Under the pieces are notes generated by a model that ran no database searches, had not been told where the DNA came from, and saw only the letters and a list, made by a program, of their open reading frames with translations. Below are positions 57,566-64,000 of a DNA stretch of 64,000 nucleotides, in pieces. The first letter of the stretch is position 1; each line of letters begins with the position of its first letter. The translations under genes were made by a program, and so were the position numbers. Source of the stretch: Prolixibacteraceae bacterium (lineage in GTDB: Bacteria > Bacteroidota > Bacteroidia > Bacteroidales > Prolixibacteraceae); assembly GCA_019856515.1 (NCBI GenBank), contig CP082230.1, forward strand, positions 620,001-684,000. Reading direction: 5' to 3'.

Positions 57566-57887
57566 ACACTTTAACCATTTAGTTAAACCTTTTGGCAAAC
57601 ATATAAATATATCCTCATTTCTCAAAATTTCATACTGTAGATATAAAACAACAAACTAATTATTTAGTTATACAGCAATCTAAGACACCCCCCACTAACC
57701 ACCTCATTATAAATAAATAACCAAACTACACTTTTAGCTCACTGTCAAAACAACTCGAATAAGGCAACAATAAAAACGTGAATATTTTCATTAAAATGTT
57801 TATGAACTGTAATTATAATCTCAAAACAAGTACTAATAACAGTAGATTATAAAGTAGACAAACGCCATTTATTATTAGTACAGACAC
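57566..57887. other. Divergent region between tetR and the DUF535 gene
   Basis: A 322-bp A+T-rich region with the operator at 57654-57669 and a TTAGTT half-site at 57579-57584. Promoters for both genes should be here. No other gene or structure was recognised. Confidence 0.45.
57654..57669. promoter_or_regulatory. Candidate TetR operator AACTAA-TTAT-TTAGTT
   Basis: Perfect 6-bp inverted arms with a 4-bp spacer upstream of the tetR-led exporter operon, in the usual position for an autoregulatory TetR site. Copies upstream of the Cus cluster, DUF2461 gene and a coiled-coil gene suggest shared control. Confidence 0.6.
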
Positions 57888-58847
57888 ATGAAGAAAGTTG
57901 TAAGACCAGATTTAACTCAAAAAGGAAGTAATATAAAAAAAGGGATGCAGATGGCAGACTATGGTTACAGAAACTATGGTGATCATTACCGAAAAAATCA
58001 AATTAAAAAGATTGCATACCACGTTTTTATTAAACCAAGGTTTACCCAATGGTGGTTTAACTTTTTAACAAATAGTGAACTTTCTGAGGTGTTTAAACAT
58101 AGACCTCTTCTCTATATGAAACCATATAGAGTTTATATTTCAACAAAGTGGAATCGAAAGAAAGCTTTGGAGGTAATCCTAGATACTTACCGTTTTCTCG
58201 ATCAATATCCTTTGATTAAGAAGAACTACTTAGAACAAGAAAACGGAATTACATTATCTAATTTACAATTAGGAGAATCATCCGCAGAAATTCGTTTTTG
58301 TTATGATGATCAATTTCGAAAAGAAGGGGATCTAACACTTACATTATATTGTGATGATCTAGGAGGGAAAGTTATATCAACATGTTTCTCAATAACTAAA
58401 GATGAAAATGATAAGTGGGGAGCTATTGTTGGTTGTGTGCAAGGACACAGTACAATAGAAGATCCTGCAGCATTTAAGAAGACTCAAAAAATGATGCATG
58501 GAATGAGACCTAACTCTGTCATAATGTATGCTCTTCAAGCATTCATAAGTAACACCAATTGTAAATCAATCAGGTGTGTTAGTGACAAACATCATTCCTA
58601 CAAGAAAAAACATGCTATTCACCTTCCTTATATCCATACTATTAACTTCGATTACAATCAATTTTGGAAAGAAGTAGGAGGAGTAAAAGAAAATGACTGG
58701 TGGTATCAATTAGAGACTACACCTACCCCTCATAAAGACATGAGTGAAATCAAGTCGAAAAAAAGAGCGATGTATCGCAGGCGTTTTGAAATGTTGGATA
58801 CGATGAGAGAAGATATTACAAAAGTCTTTAAAAATCTCGGAGAATAA
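57888..58847 (+). CDS. DUF535 (VirK/YbjX-family) protein
   Basis: A 319-residue soluble protein. The family pattern is clear in the C-terminal two-thirds: ISTKWNRKKALEVILDTYRFL (about 84-104), IVGCVQGHSTIEDPAAFKKTQKMMHGMRPNS (about 184-214), SIRCVSDKHHSYKKK, FDYNQFWKEVGG and SKKRAMYRRRFEMLD. VirK/YbjX proteins influence the envelope in enterobacteria (virulence regulation, antimicrobial-peptide resistance), but no biochemical activity is established. Single gene divergent from the tetR exporter operon; it ends in a strong hairpin. Confidence 0.9.
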   Translation: MKKVVRPDLTQKGSNIKKGMQMADYGYRNYGDHYRKNQIKKIAYHVFIKPRFTQWWFNFLTNSELSEVFKHRPLLYMKPYRVYISTKWNRKKALEVILDTYRFLDQYPLIKKNYLEQENGITLSNLQLGESSAEIRFCYDDQFRKEGDLTLTLYCDDLGGKVISTCFSITKDENDKWGAIVGCVQGHSTIEDPAAFKKTQKMMHGMRPNSVIMYALQAFISNTNCKSIRCVSDKHHSYKKKHAIHLPYIHTINFDYNQFWKEVGGVKENDWWYQLETTPTPHKDMSEIKSKKRAMYRRRFEMLDTMREDITKVFKNLGE

Positions 58848-58852
58848 TATAG

Positions 58853-58883
58853 AAGTGTAAGTCATGAAAACTGACTTACACTT
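58853..58883. terminator. Bidirectional terminator between DUF535 and symporter genes
   Basis: AAGTGTAAGTCA (58853-58864) with TGACTTACACTT (58872-58883), 12-bp perfect stem, followed by seven T on the plus strand. It sits between converging genes. Confidence 0.85.
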
Positions 58884-58899
58884 TTTTTATTTCTTTTAC

Positions 58900-60126
58900 C
58901 TATACATTAAGCTCTTCACCCTCCGTTTTAGCAACAATCACAGCACCACAAGAATCACTCCATACATTGGTTGCTGTTCTAAACATATCTAAAAGACGGT
59001 CTACCGGCAAAACTACAGCGACAAGTTCAATTGGAAGGTGTAATAAATCTAAGATTATTGTAATAACAACCAAACTTCCCATCGGAATTGCAGCAGTTCC
59101 AATACTTGTCAATAAAGCCGAAATAAGAATTATAAACTGTTGATAAAAAGTTAAATCTAATCCTCTCATTTGAGCAACAAACATAACAACTGCACAGATA
59201 TAAATTGCTGTTCCATCCATATTTACAGTTGCTCCAACAGGAAGTGTAAAGTTTGTAATTTTGGATGAAACACCTGACTCTTCATGCGTTGCTTCCATCG
59301 TTAAAGGAAGAGCTGCAGCACTAGACGCCGTAGAAAAAGCCGTTAAAAGTGCAGTACTCATATTATCAAAATGCTTTACAGGATTCGCTTTCCCTATAAA
59401 TTTCACCATTAATGGTATAACAATCACAAAGTGGACGAACAAAGCAGATAAAACAGTAACCATAAATATCCCTAAGCTAGAGAACATGCCCATTAAATCG
59501 TTTTGATCTGCTACAACTTTCGAAATCAAGCCAAATATACCAAATGGAGCCAGCTTAATTATAAACATTGTAATCTTCATAAATAACTCAAATGAAGCAT
59601 CCAATATTCCAACCAAAAGATCAGAATCTTTCTTTCTCAATTTTGGAATAAAAATACCAATTACAATCGCGAAGAAAATAATCGAAAGAAGTTCGCTATG
59701 ATAAAAAGAAGAGAAAATATTATCCGGAACAATATGCAATAAAGTTTCACCAATGCTTCCACTATTTGCACTAGTAATTTTTTCAGCGAACTCGTTCTTT
59801 GCTTCAGCCGATGAAACCCCCACACCAGGCTTTAATAAATTTGTAAAAATCAATCCACCTAAAATCGCAAATACACTTGTTGTTATGTAATACAACAATG
59901 TTTTAAACCCCAAACGTTTAAACCCTTCTGTTTCTCCAAGTTTTGCTATACCTGAAGCAACTGAAGTCAAAACTAGAGGAATAACAATCATTTTCAGAGA
60001 CCGTAGGAATATATCTCCCATCCAACTAACATATTGGACATATTCTTTAAGATAGTAACCAAATAGAACGGATAGGCATAACGCAATTAAAATTTGCCAA
60101 TGAATCGAAATCTTTACTTTTATCAT
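58900..60126 (-). CDS. Dicarboxylate/amino-acid:cation symporter (DAACS)
   Basis: A 408-residue inner-membrane transporter of the GltP/DctA (SLC1) fold. The hairpin and helix motifs are visible: STASSAAALPLTME (HP1; SSxxxLP type), PVGATVNMDGTAIYICAVVMFVAQ with the NMDGT unwound helix, GTAAIPMGSLVVITIIL (HP2) and the C-terminal RLLDMFRTATNVWSDSCGAVIVAK. Family members take up glutamate, aspartate or C4-dicarboxylates with Na+ or H+. Substrate choice is not clear. Single gene with its promoter in the 513-bp gap. Confidence 0.93.
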   Translation of the reverse strand: MIKVKISIHWQILIALCLSVLFGYYLKEYVQYVSWMGDIFLRSLKMIVIPLVLTSVASGIAKLGETEGFKRLGFKTLLYYITTSVFAILGGLIFTNLLKPGVGVSSAEAKNEFAEKITSANSGSIGETLLHIVPDNIFSSFYHSELLSIIFFAIVIGIFIPKLRKKDSDLLVGILDASFELFMKITMFIIKLAPFGIFGLISKVVADQNDLMGMFSSLGIFMVTVLSALFVHFVIVIPLMVKFIGKANPVKHFDNMSTALLTAFSTASSAAALPLTMEATHEESGVSSKITNFTLPVGATVNMDGTAIYICAVVMFVAQMRGLDLTFYQQFIILISALLTSIGTAAIPMGSLVVITIILDLLHLPIELVAVVLPVDRLLDMFRTATNVWSDSCGAVIVAKTEGEELNV

Positions 60127-60639
60127 TTACTTTTTCCGTTAAATATAACACAAATTACCCCATTCTTCCAATAGTTTTGAAGCTTTTGATCAAAATTTAA
60201 TATCAATCTGATATTTCAACAAGAATTAAGTATGTCATATTGTCACAGATAGTTTTTTACACTTATTTATGCCTTGCATAACCTTAGGTTATAAGCGTAA
60301 GGGTTAACCCCTACTCAATATGAATAAATAATCTCATCGACTTACGTCAACTATTATTTACGATATAGGAATTATCAGTCACAAAGAAGCAATTACAACT
60401 CATCTACATTTTCCACCAATTATCTAAAACAACATCTCCTTCAAAGAAAAGAATGAATTCACTTAACAAGGCATAACCATTAGTAAAATACCTCCTCAAC
60501 AAAACATTAAAAGAGGAGTGGCAATAAATTGTATAGAATTAAAGAAGTTTTCAGCGACAAGAAAATTAGAGATAAAAAAAGCAGCTATTCTACCAAATGA
60601 GAATAACTGCTTCCTCTCCTCTTTTTAAAGAGACTATGC
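60127..60639. other. Symporter upstream region and serine-hydrolase terminator
   Basis: ATAACCT-T-AGGTTAT (60278-60292) and GGGTTAACCC (60301-60310) are two adjacent perfect palindromes about 150-185 bp upstream of the symporter start, possible regulator sites. GCAGCTATTCT (60581-60591) with AGAATAACTGC (60600-60610) forms a hairpin with a T-rich tail on the minus strand, the terminator of the serine hydrolase gene. No gene was seen. Confidence 0.55.
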
Positions 60640-61986
60640 CTAAAAATAGAATGTTTGTGGTTTACTCTTTTTCTTAACCTTCCTCTTTTTAGTTTTTTCA
60701 ACATGAGGTGTAGTAGGCCCATCAGATAGATTAAGCTTTCGTTCCAAACTTGTCATTAATGAACCCAGAGATTGAGAAAAACGAGGCCCCTTCCAACTGT
60801 TTGTATTCGTAACAATAGCATATGAAATGCCATTTTTTTGCTGTTTCAATAAAGCTTGAGTACCTGGCATACTTCCTGTTCGAAACAAATTCCCACTATA
60901 ATCGATTCCTCGCCAGCCCAATGGGTCAAAACCTCGACGAGGAGAAGCCATCTTTTTGATAAAGGAATTTGATATAATATCAGGATAATTATCATCCCCA
61001 TCAATTGAAAGAGACAGCAACAATAAATCTGTTGGAGAACTTACCCACCCTCCTGCTGAACTCAGCAGTGGTATATTATTACCACCATTCGATTTATACA
61101 CTAATTTATTACTTCCATCATAAGCCATGACCTCAAAGGATCCTTCAGGTTCATAATAATTTGTTTCATTTTCAAATCTCAGATCAGCAAAACTATTCCC
61201 TATTTTCATGTCCAAAATCCCCGAAGGATATAGAATATATTTATTTATATACTCTTCGTAAGACATGCCTGATACCTTTTCGATAACTTGCCCTAAAATA
61301 AAATATCCAAGATTTGAATAGCAACATCTTGAACCTGGTGTAAAATGAAGTCTTCTGGAAGTAATATATTTAAGCATCGCATCAGCATCACATGGAGAAG
61401 AAGCTCCGACTTTCTTTGCAACAGACATCGTATTAAACATCGGATCACCATACCTCTGTGTCCAACCACCAGAATGTTCTAATAAGTTTCGAACTGTAAC
61501 TTTATCCAAGAGCTTATCCTTATACGGCATATAAGTGGTATCATTGATAATACCTTTATCTCCGAAAACTTTTTGATCTAATGATATCTTCTTTTCATCA
61601 CACAAACGTCCAACCCCAACAGCTGTAACTAATTTGGATACACTCGCTATTCGAAATAAAGTAGAAGTATTAACAGAATCATTACTTATAGTATCCACAA
61701 CACCAAATGCACGAGAATAGACTACTTTCCCATCTTTAGCAAAAGCTAATGATAATCCATGCATCTCTTCTCGTTCCATAAAACGTGAAACCATACGATC
61801 AATTCGTCCTTGAGCATTTTCTGTTACTTCAATGGGAGATGAGATATATGAAGCTGTAGAATATAAAGCACCAGCACGATCATGAACACTTCCCTCCGAC
61901 CCTGTAAAAAACAGATATGGGTACAATAGGAAAACAGACAAAAACGTACAAATCAGCACTTTATTTCTAGATCGTTTCTTTTTCAT
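60640..61986 (-). CDS. Serine hydrolase of the beta-lactamase/DD-peptidase (class C-like) family
   Basis: A 448-residue envelope protein with an N-terminal signal-anchor (KVLICTFLSVFLLYPYLFF, about 9-27). The catalytic motifs are S115-x-x-K118 (SVSK), Y223-S-N (YSNLGY) and, in place of the usual HTG, RTGSMPG near 375-381. The family includes DD-carboxypeptidases, esterases and class C beta-lactamases; without a KTG/HTG box a true beta-lactamase is less likely. The tail is strongly basic (KKRKVKKKSK). Located 61 bp after pyrD on the same strand. Function best described as envelope serine hydrolase. Confidence 0.82.
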   Translation of the reverse strand: MKKKRSRNKVLICTFLSVFLLYPYLFFTGSEGSVHDRAGALYSTASYISSPIEVTENAQGRIDRMVSRFMEREEMHGLSLAFAKDGKVVYSRAFGVVDTISNDSVNTSTLFRIASVSKLVTAVGVGRLCDEKKISLDQKVFGDKGIINDTTYMPYKDKLLDKVTVRNLLEHSGGWTQRYGDPMFNTMSVAKKVGASSPCDADAMLKYITSRRLHFTPGSRCCYSNLGYFILGQVIEKVSGMSYEEYINKYILYPSGILDMKIGNSFADLRFENETNYYEPEGSFEVMAYDGSNKLVYKSNGGNNIPLLSSAGGWVSSPTDLLLLSLSIDGDDNYPDIISNSFIKKMASPRRGFDPLGWRGIDYSGNLFRTGSMPGTQALLKQQKNGISYAIVTNTNSWKGPRFSQSLGSLMTSLERKLNLSDGPTTPHVEKTKKRKVKKKSKPQTFYF

Positions 61987-62047
61987 TAATTATATCTCAT
62001 TGAAACAAGGGAACAAATATACAATTTATTCCCCTATTTCATAATAT

Positions 62048-62962
62048 TTAAAGAATAAGCCCTCCAATAAGCTCTTTTGAAGAGCCTATGTTTTGTTCTT
62101 TCAAATAAGATGCTATCCCCTCAACAACCTTTACTGTTACCTGAGGATCAATAAAGTTTGCCGTTCCTAGCTGAACAGCAGAGGCACCTGCCAACATAAA
62201 CTCCACAGCATCTTCGGCATTCATAATACCACCTAAACCAACGACAGGGATTTTAATACTATTGGCCACTTGCCAAACCATTCTTAAAGCGATTGGTTTT
62301 ACTGCTGGTCCTGAAAGACCTCCTGTGACTGTTGAGAGAAGAGGCTTACGGCTTTTTGCATCAATCGCCATTCCTAGCATCGTATTAATTAATGATACCG
62401 AATCGGCACCACCAGCTTCAGCACTTTTTGCTATCTCTGTAATATCTGTCACATTTGGTGATAATTTCACCATCAAATGCTTTGAATAGACTTTGCGAAC
62501 TGCCTCAACCACCTTTTCAGCTGATGCACAACTAGTCCCAAAGGCCATTCCTCCCTCTTTCACATTCGGACATGAAATATTCAACTCAATGGCAGAAATA
62601 CCTTCTAATCCTTCTAAATATTCAGTACAAGCCACATAATCTTCGATAGTCGAACCTGATACATTCACAATCACCTTAGATTGATACTTTAAAAGGTTTG
62701 GATATATATGGTCAACAAAATATTTAACACCTTTGTTCTGTAGACCTACAGCATTTAACATTCCTGAAGGCGTTTCAGCCATTCTAGGATAAGCATTCCC
62801 TTCTCTATGATGTAATGTAGTCCCTTTAACAACAAAGCCACCTAGACGATTTAAATCAATAAAATCATCAAACTCCGTACCGTATCCAAAAGTTCCTGAA
62901 GCAGTAAGAACTGGATTATCTAATATAAGATTATTACCTAAATCAACACTTAAATCTACCAT
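62048..62962 (-). CDS. pyrD: Dihydroorotate dehydrogenase B, catalytic subunit
   Basis: Oxidises dihydroorotate to orotate with FMN, handing electrons to PyrK and NAD+ in pyrimidine synthesis. The 304-residue TIM barrel shows [16 protein letters not shown] (about 16-31), NAVGLQNKG with FMN contacts, [10 protein letters not shown], and [13 protein letters not shown] (about 127-139) holding the catalytic cysteine base of class 1B enzymes. [16 protein letters not shown] and [27 protein letters not shown] give the phosphate site. Overlaps pyrK by 7 bp. Confidence 0.96.
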   Translation of the reverse strand: MVDLSVDLGNNLILDNPVLTASGTFGYGTEFDDFIDLNRLGGFVVKGTTLHHREGNAYPRMAETPSGMLNAVGLQNKGVKYFVDHIYPNLLKYQSKVIVNVSGSTIEDYVACTEYLEGLEGISAIELNISCPNVKEGGMAFGTSCASAEKVVEAVRKVYSKHLMVKLSPNVTDITEIAKSAEAGGADSVSLINTMLGMAIDAKSRKPLLSTVTGGLSGPAVKPIALRMVWQVANSIKIPVVGLGGIMNAEDAVEFMLAGASAVQLGTANFIDPQVTVKVVEGIASYLKEQNIGSSKELIGGLIL

Positions 62963-63729
62963 TTTAAATCCTCAATATTAAAGATTGGACCATCAGAACA
63001 TACACACTTATGACCTTCTTGCGTATCTGTTACGCAACACAAACATACGCCGAAGCCACATCCCATCATGTTCTCTAACGACACTTCGCATGCTACTTGC
63101 TTCTCTTTTGCCAATTTTGCAATACTTTTCATCATTGGTTCAGGTCCACAACAATAGATTCGATCCACATTCTCTAATTCATTTTTCATGAATGAGTGAT
63201 CCGTAACATATCCTTTTTCTCCAACCGTTCCATCTTCTGTTGTAGTCAATACATTTCCAACCTCAGAATAACGATCTAAAAGAATTTGATCCTCTCCCTT
63301 TCTTGATCCCAATAGAATGTTGATATTAGACGTTATTGGACCCAATATTTTTGCCAAATAAAGCATTGGAGCTATTCCAACACCTCCCCCTATAAGAAGA
63401 ACCTTTTCACCCTTCTTAGGCTTTGAGAAACTATTCCCAAGAGGAAAAATAGTATCAATCTCATCACCAACTTCCACATCCTTTAATGCAGCACTACCAG
63501 GACCTACTGTTTTAATCAGCACATCCAATGTATTATTGTCATAATGAACATCGTGAATTGAAAATGGACGACGTAGAAATACGTCTTTAGATTTTTCTAC
63601 ATTAATAGAGAGGAATTGTCCTGCTTGCACATCAACAAGAGGAATTGGAGATTTTAAAGACAAAATGAAATTGTCACTGTTTACAATCTCTTTTCTTTCT
63701 ACAACAAGGCGTTGAACGGTTTTATTCAT
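62956..63729 (-). CDS. pyrK: Dihydroorotate dehydrogenase B, electron-transfer subunit
   Basis: The 257-residue FAD/[2Fe-2S] protein passes electrons from PyrD to NAD+. It has the FAD-binding motif RRPFSIHDV (about 52-60; RxxS type), NAD-site [14 protein letters not shown] (about 113-126), and the C-terminal cluster cysteines in [12 protein letters not shown] and [10 protein letters not shown] (four ligands). The ATG at 63729 is used; the longer frame begins at TTG. The pair pyrK-pyrD is a tight operon. This NAD-linked form is common where respiratory quinone use is limited. Confidence 0.95.
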   Translation of the reverse strand: MNKTVQRLVVERKEIVNSDNFILSLKSPIPLVDVQAGQFLSINVEKSKDVFLRRPFSIHDVHYDNNTLDVLIKTVGPGSAALKDVEVGDEIDTIFPLGNSFSKPKKGEKVLLIGGGVGIAPMLYLAKILGPITSNINILLGSRKGEDQILLDRYSEVGNVLTTTEDGTVGEKGYVTDHSFMKNELENVDRIYCCGPEPMMKSIAKLAKEKQVACEVSLENMMGCGFGVCLCCVTDTQEGHKCVCSDGPIFNIEDLKW

Positions 63730-63818
63730 TCGAAAACTTTTGAAATATAAGTATAATTCCAATTCTGGGATTAATCACCACAGAATTCTTCTTTTCGAAA
63801 TGCGAATATACACTTTTT

Positions 63819-64000
63819 TTAACTTGGAGTATACTCTTTGAAAGTATTATCATCATAAAAAACTATAATTCGCTCCACTCTTTGTCTCTTTGTCTTTGTT
63901 TTAGGGTTATTCTCAACCACTTCTAAACTCCCAAATAGATCAAATGGAAGAGCCTCCTCTTCTTGTTTTAATTCTATTCCTCCCATATCTCCCTCTCCTG
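63819..64000 (-). CDS. C-terminal end of an unrecognised gene, cut by right edge
   Basis: The minus-strand frame is open from the window end to a TAA at 63821-63819. The visible 59 residues end ERIIVFYDDNTFKEYTPS and contain the basic run KTKTKRQRVER. An internal ATG near 63987 is preceded by AGGAGAGGGAG, so either the gene extends beyond the edge or this is a small protein of about 54 residues. Family unknown. Confidence 0.45.
   Translation of the reverse strand, partial: GEGDMGGIELKQEEEALPFDLFGSLEVVENNPKTKTKRQRVERIIVFYDDNTFKEYTPS

Noticed and set aside
57888..58847. Treating the VirK/YbjX-like gene as a virulence factor
   Set aside because: DUF535 proteins occur in many harmless bacteria and no supporting genes are nearby.
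60640..61986. Calling the serine hydrolase a beta-lactamase resistance gene
   Set aside because: The KTG/HTG motif is replaced by RTG and the family is broad; antibiotic hydrolysis cannot be supported.

Overview
The window looks like a piece of a Bacteroidota chromosome, most plausibly a marine, facultatively or strictly anaerobic member of the Marinilabiliales (Prolixibacteraceae-like). That placement is inference. The evidence is low G+C, few Shine-Dalgarno sequences, TAnnTTTG-type promoter candidates, a type IX secretion C-terminal domain on a giant polysaccharide lyase, a HYC_CC_PP-type small protein beside a Cus pump, a fused E1 alpha-beta 2-oxoacid dehydrogenase, oxygen-sensitive ThiH rather than ThiO, and the NAD-linked PyrD/PyrK dihydroorotate dehydrogenase. 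No rRNA or tRNA gene, CRISPR array, insertion sequence with a transposase gene, or prophage was seen.

Layout. 1-1.6 kb: 3' part of a GH18 chitinase-like gene, a terminator, a noncoding inverted-repeat module and a REP-like palindrome. 1.6-8.5 kb (minus): a complete thiamin biosynthesis operon under a TPP riboswitch, in the order riboswitch-thiS-thiC-tenI-like-thiE-thiG-thiH-thiF-thiD. 8.6-18.5 kb: housekeeping genes phoH-purC (minus), mazG (plus), clpC (minus), gyrA and a TPR protein (plus). 18.8-23.2 kb (minus): E2 and fused E1 of a 2-oxoacid dehydrogenase, a flavodoxin and mgsA. 23.4-31.2 kb: a cation/proton antiporter (plus), then KAS III, and the operon lipoprotein-DJ-1/PfpI-cinA-AsmA (minus).

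31.5-38.9 kb (plus): a metal-efflux cluster of a HYC_CC_PP protein, an enlarged CusA-type RND pump, a TolC-like channel and a CusB-like adaptor carrying metal-binding modules at both ends. 39-40.9 kb: a DUF2461 gene and a 1.2-kb noncoding stretch with a REPIN-like element and a very long inverted repeat. 40.9-45.5 kb: a small coiled-coil protein, an orphan ATP-grasp protein, asnA and an outer-membrane beta-barrel protein. 45.6-50.7 kb (minus): a T9SS-secreted PL8 chondroitinase-like lyase and a small outer-membrane barrel. 50.9-57.6 kb (minus): a TetR-controlled operon tetR-tolC-hlyD-two ABC ATPases-two ABC-2 permeases, that is a YbhGFSR-like exporter with its own outer-membrane channel. 57.9-64 kb: a DUF535 protein, a dicarboxylate/amino-acid symporter, a serine hydrolase, pyrD-pyrK, and the end of an unknown gene cut by the right edge.

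Most of the window is ordinary core metabolism. The parts least explained by gene content are (i) a recurring 16-bp palindrome AACTAA-N4-TTAGTT, found upstream of the tetR exporter operon, the Cus cluster, the DUF2461 gene and a small coiled-coil gene, which could be a shared efflux or stress operator, and (ii) the structured noncoding DNA at 39.9-40.4 kb, related to a copy near 1.5 kb. Start codons were moved inward from the longest open frame wherever that frame began at a TTG or GTG and a better ATG lay downstream.
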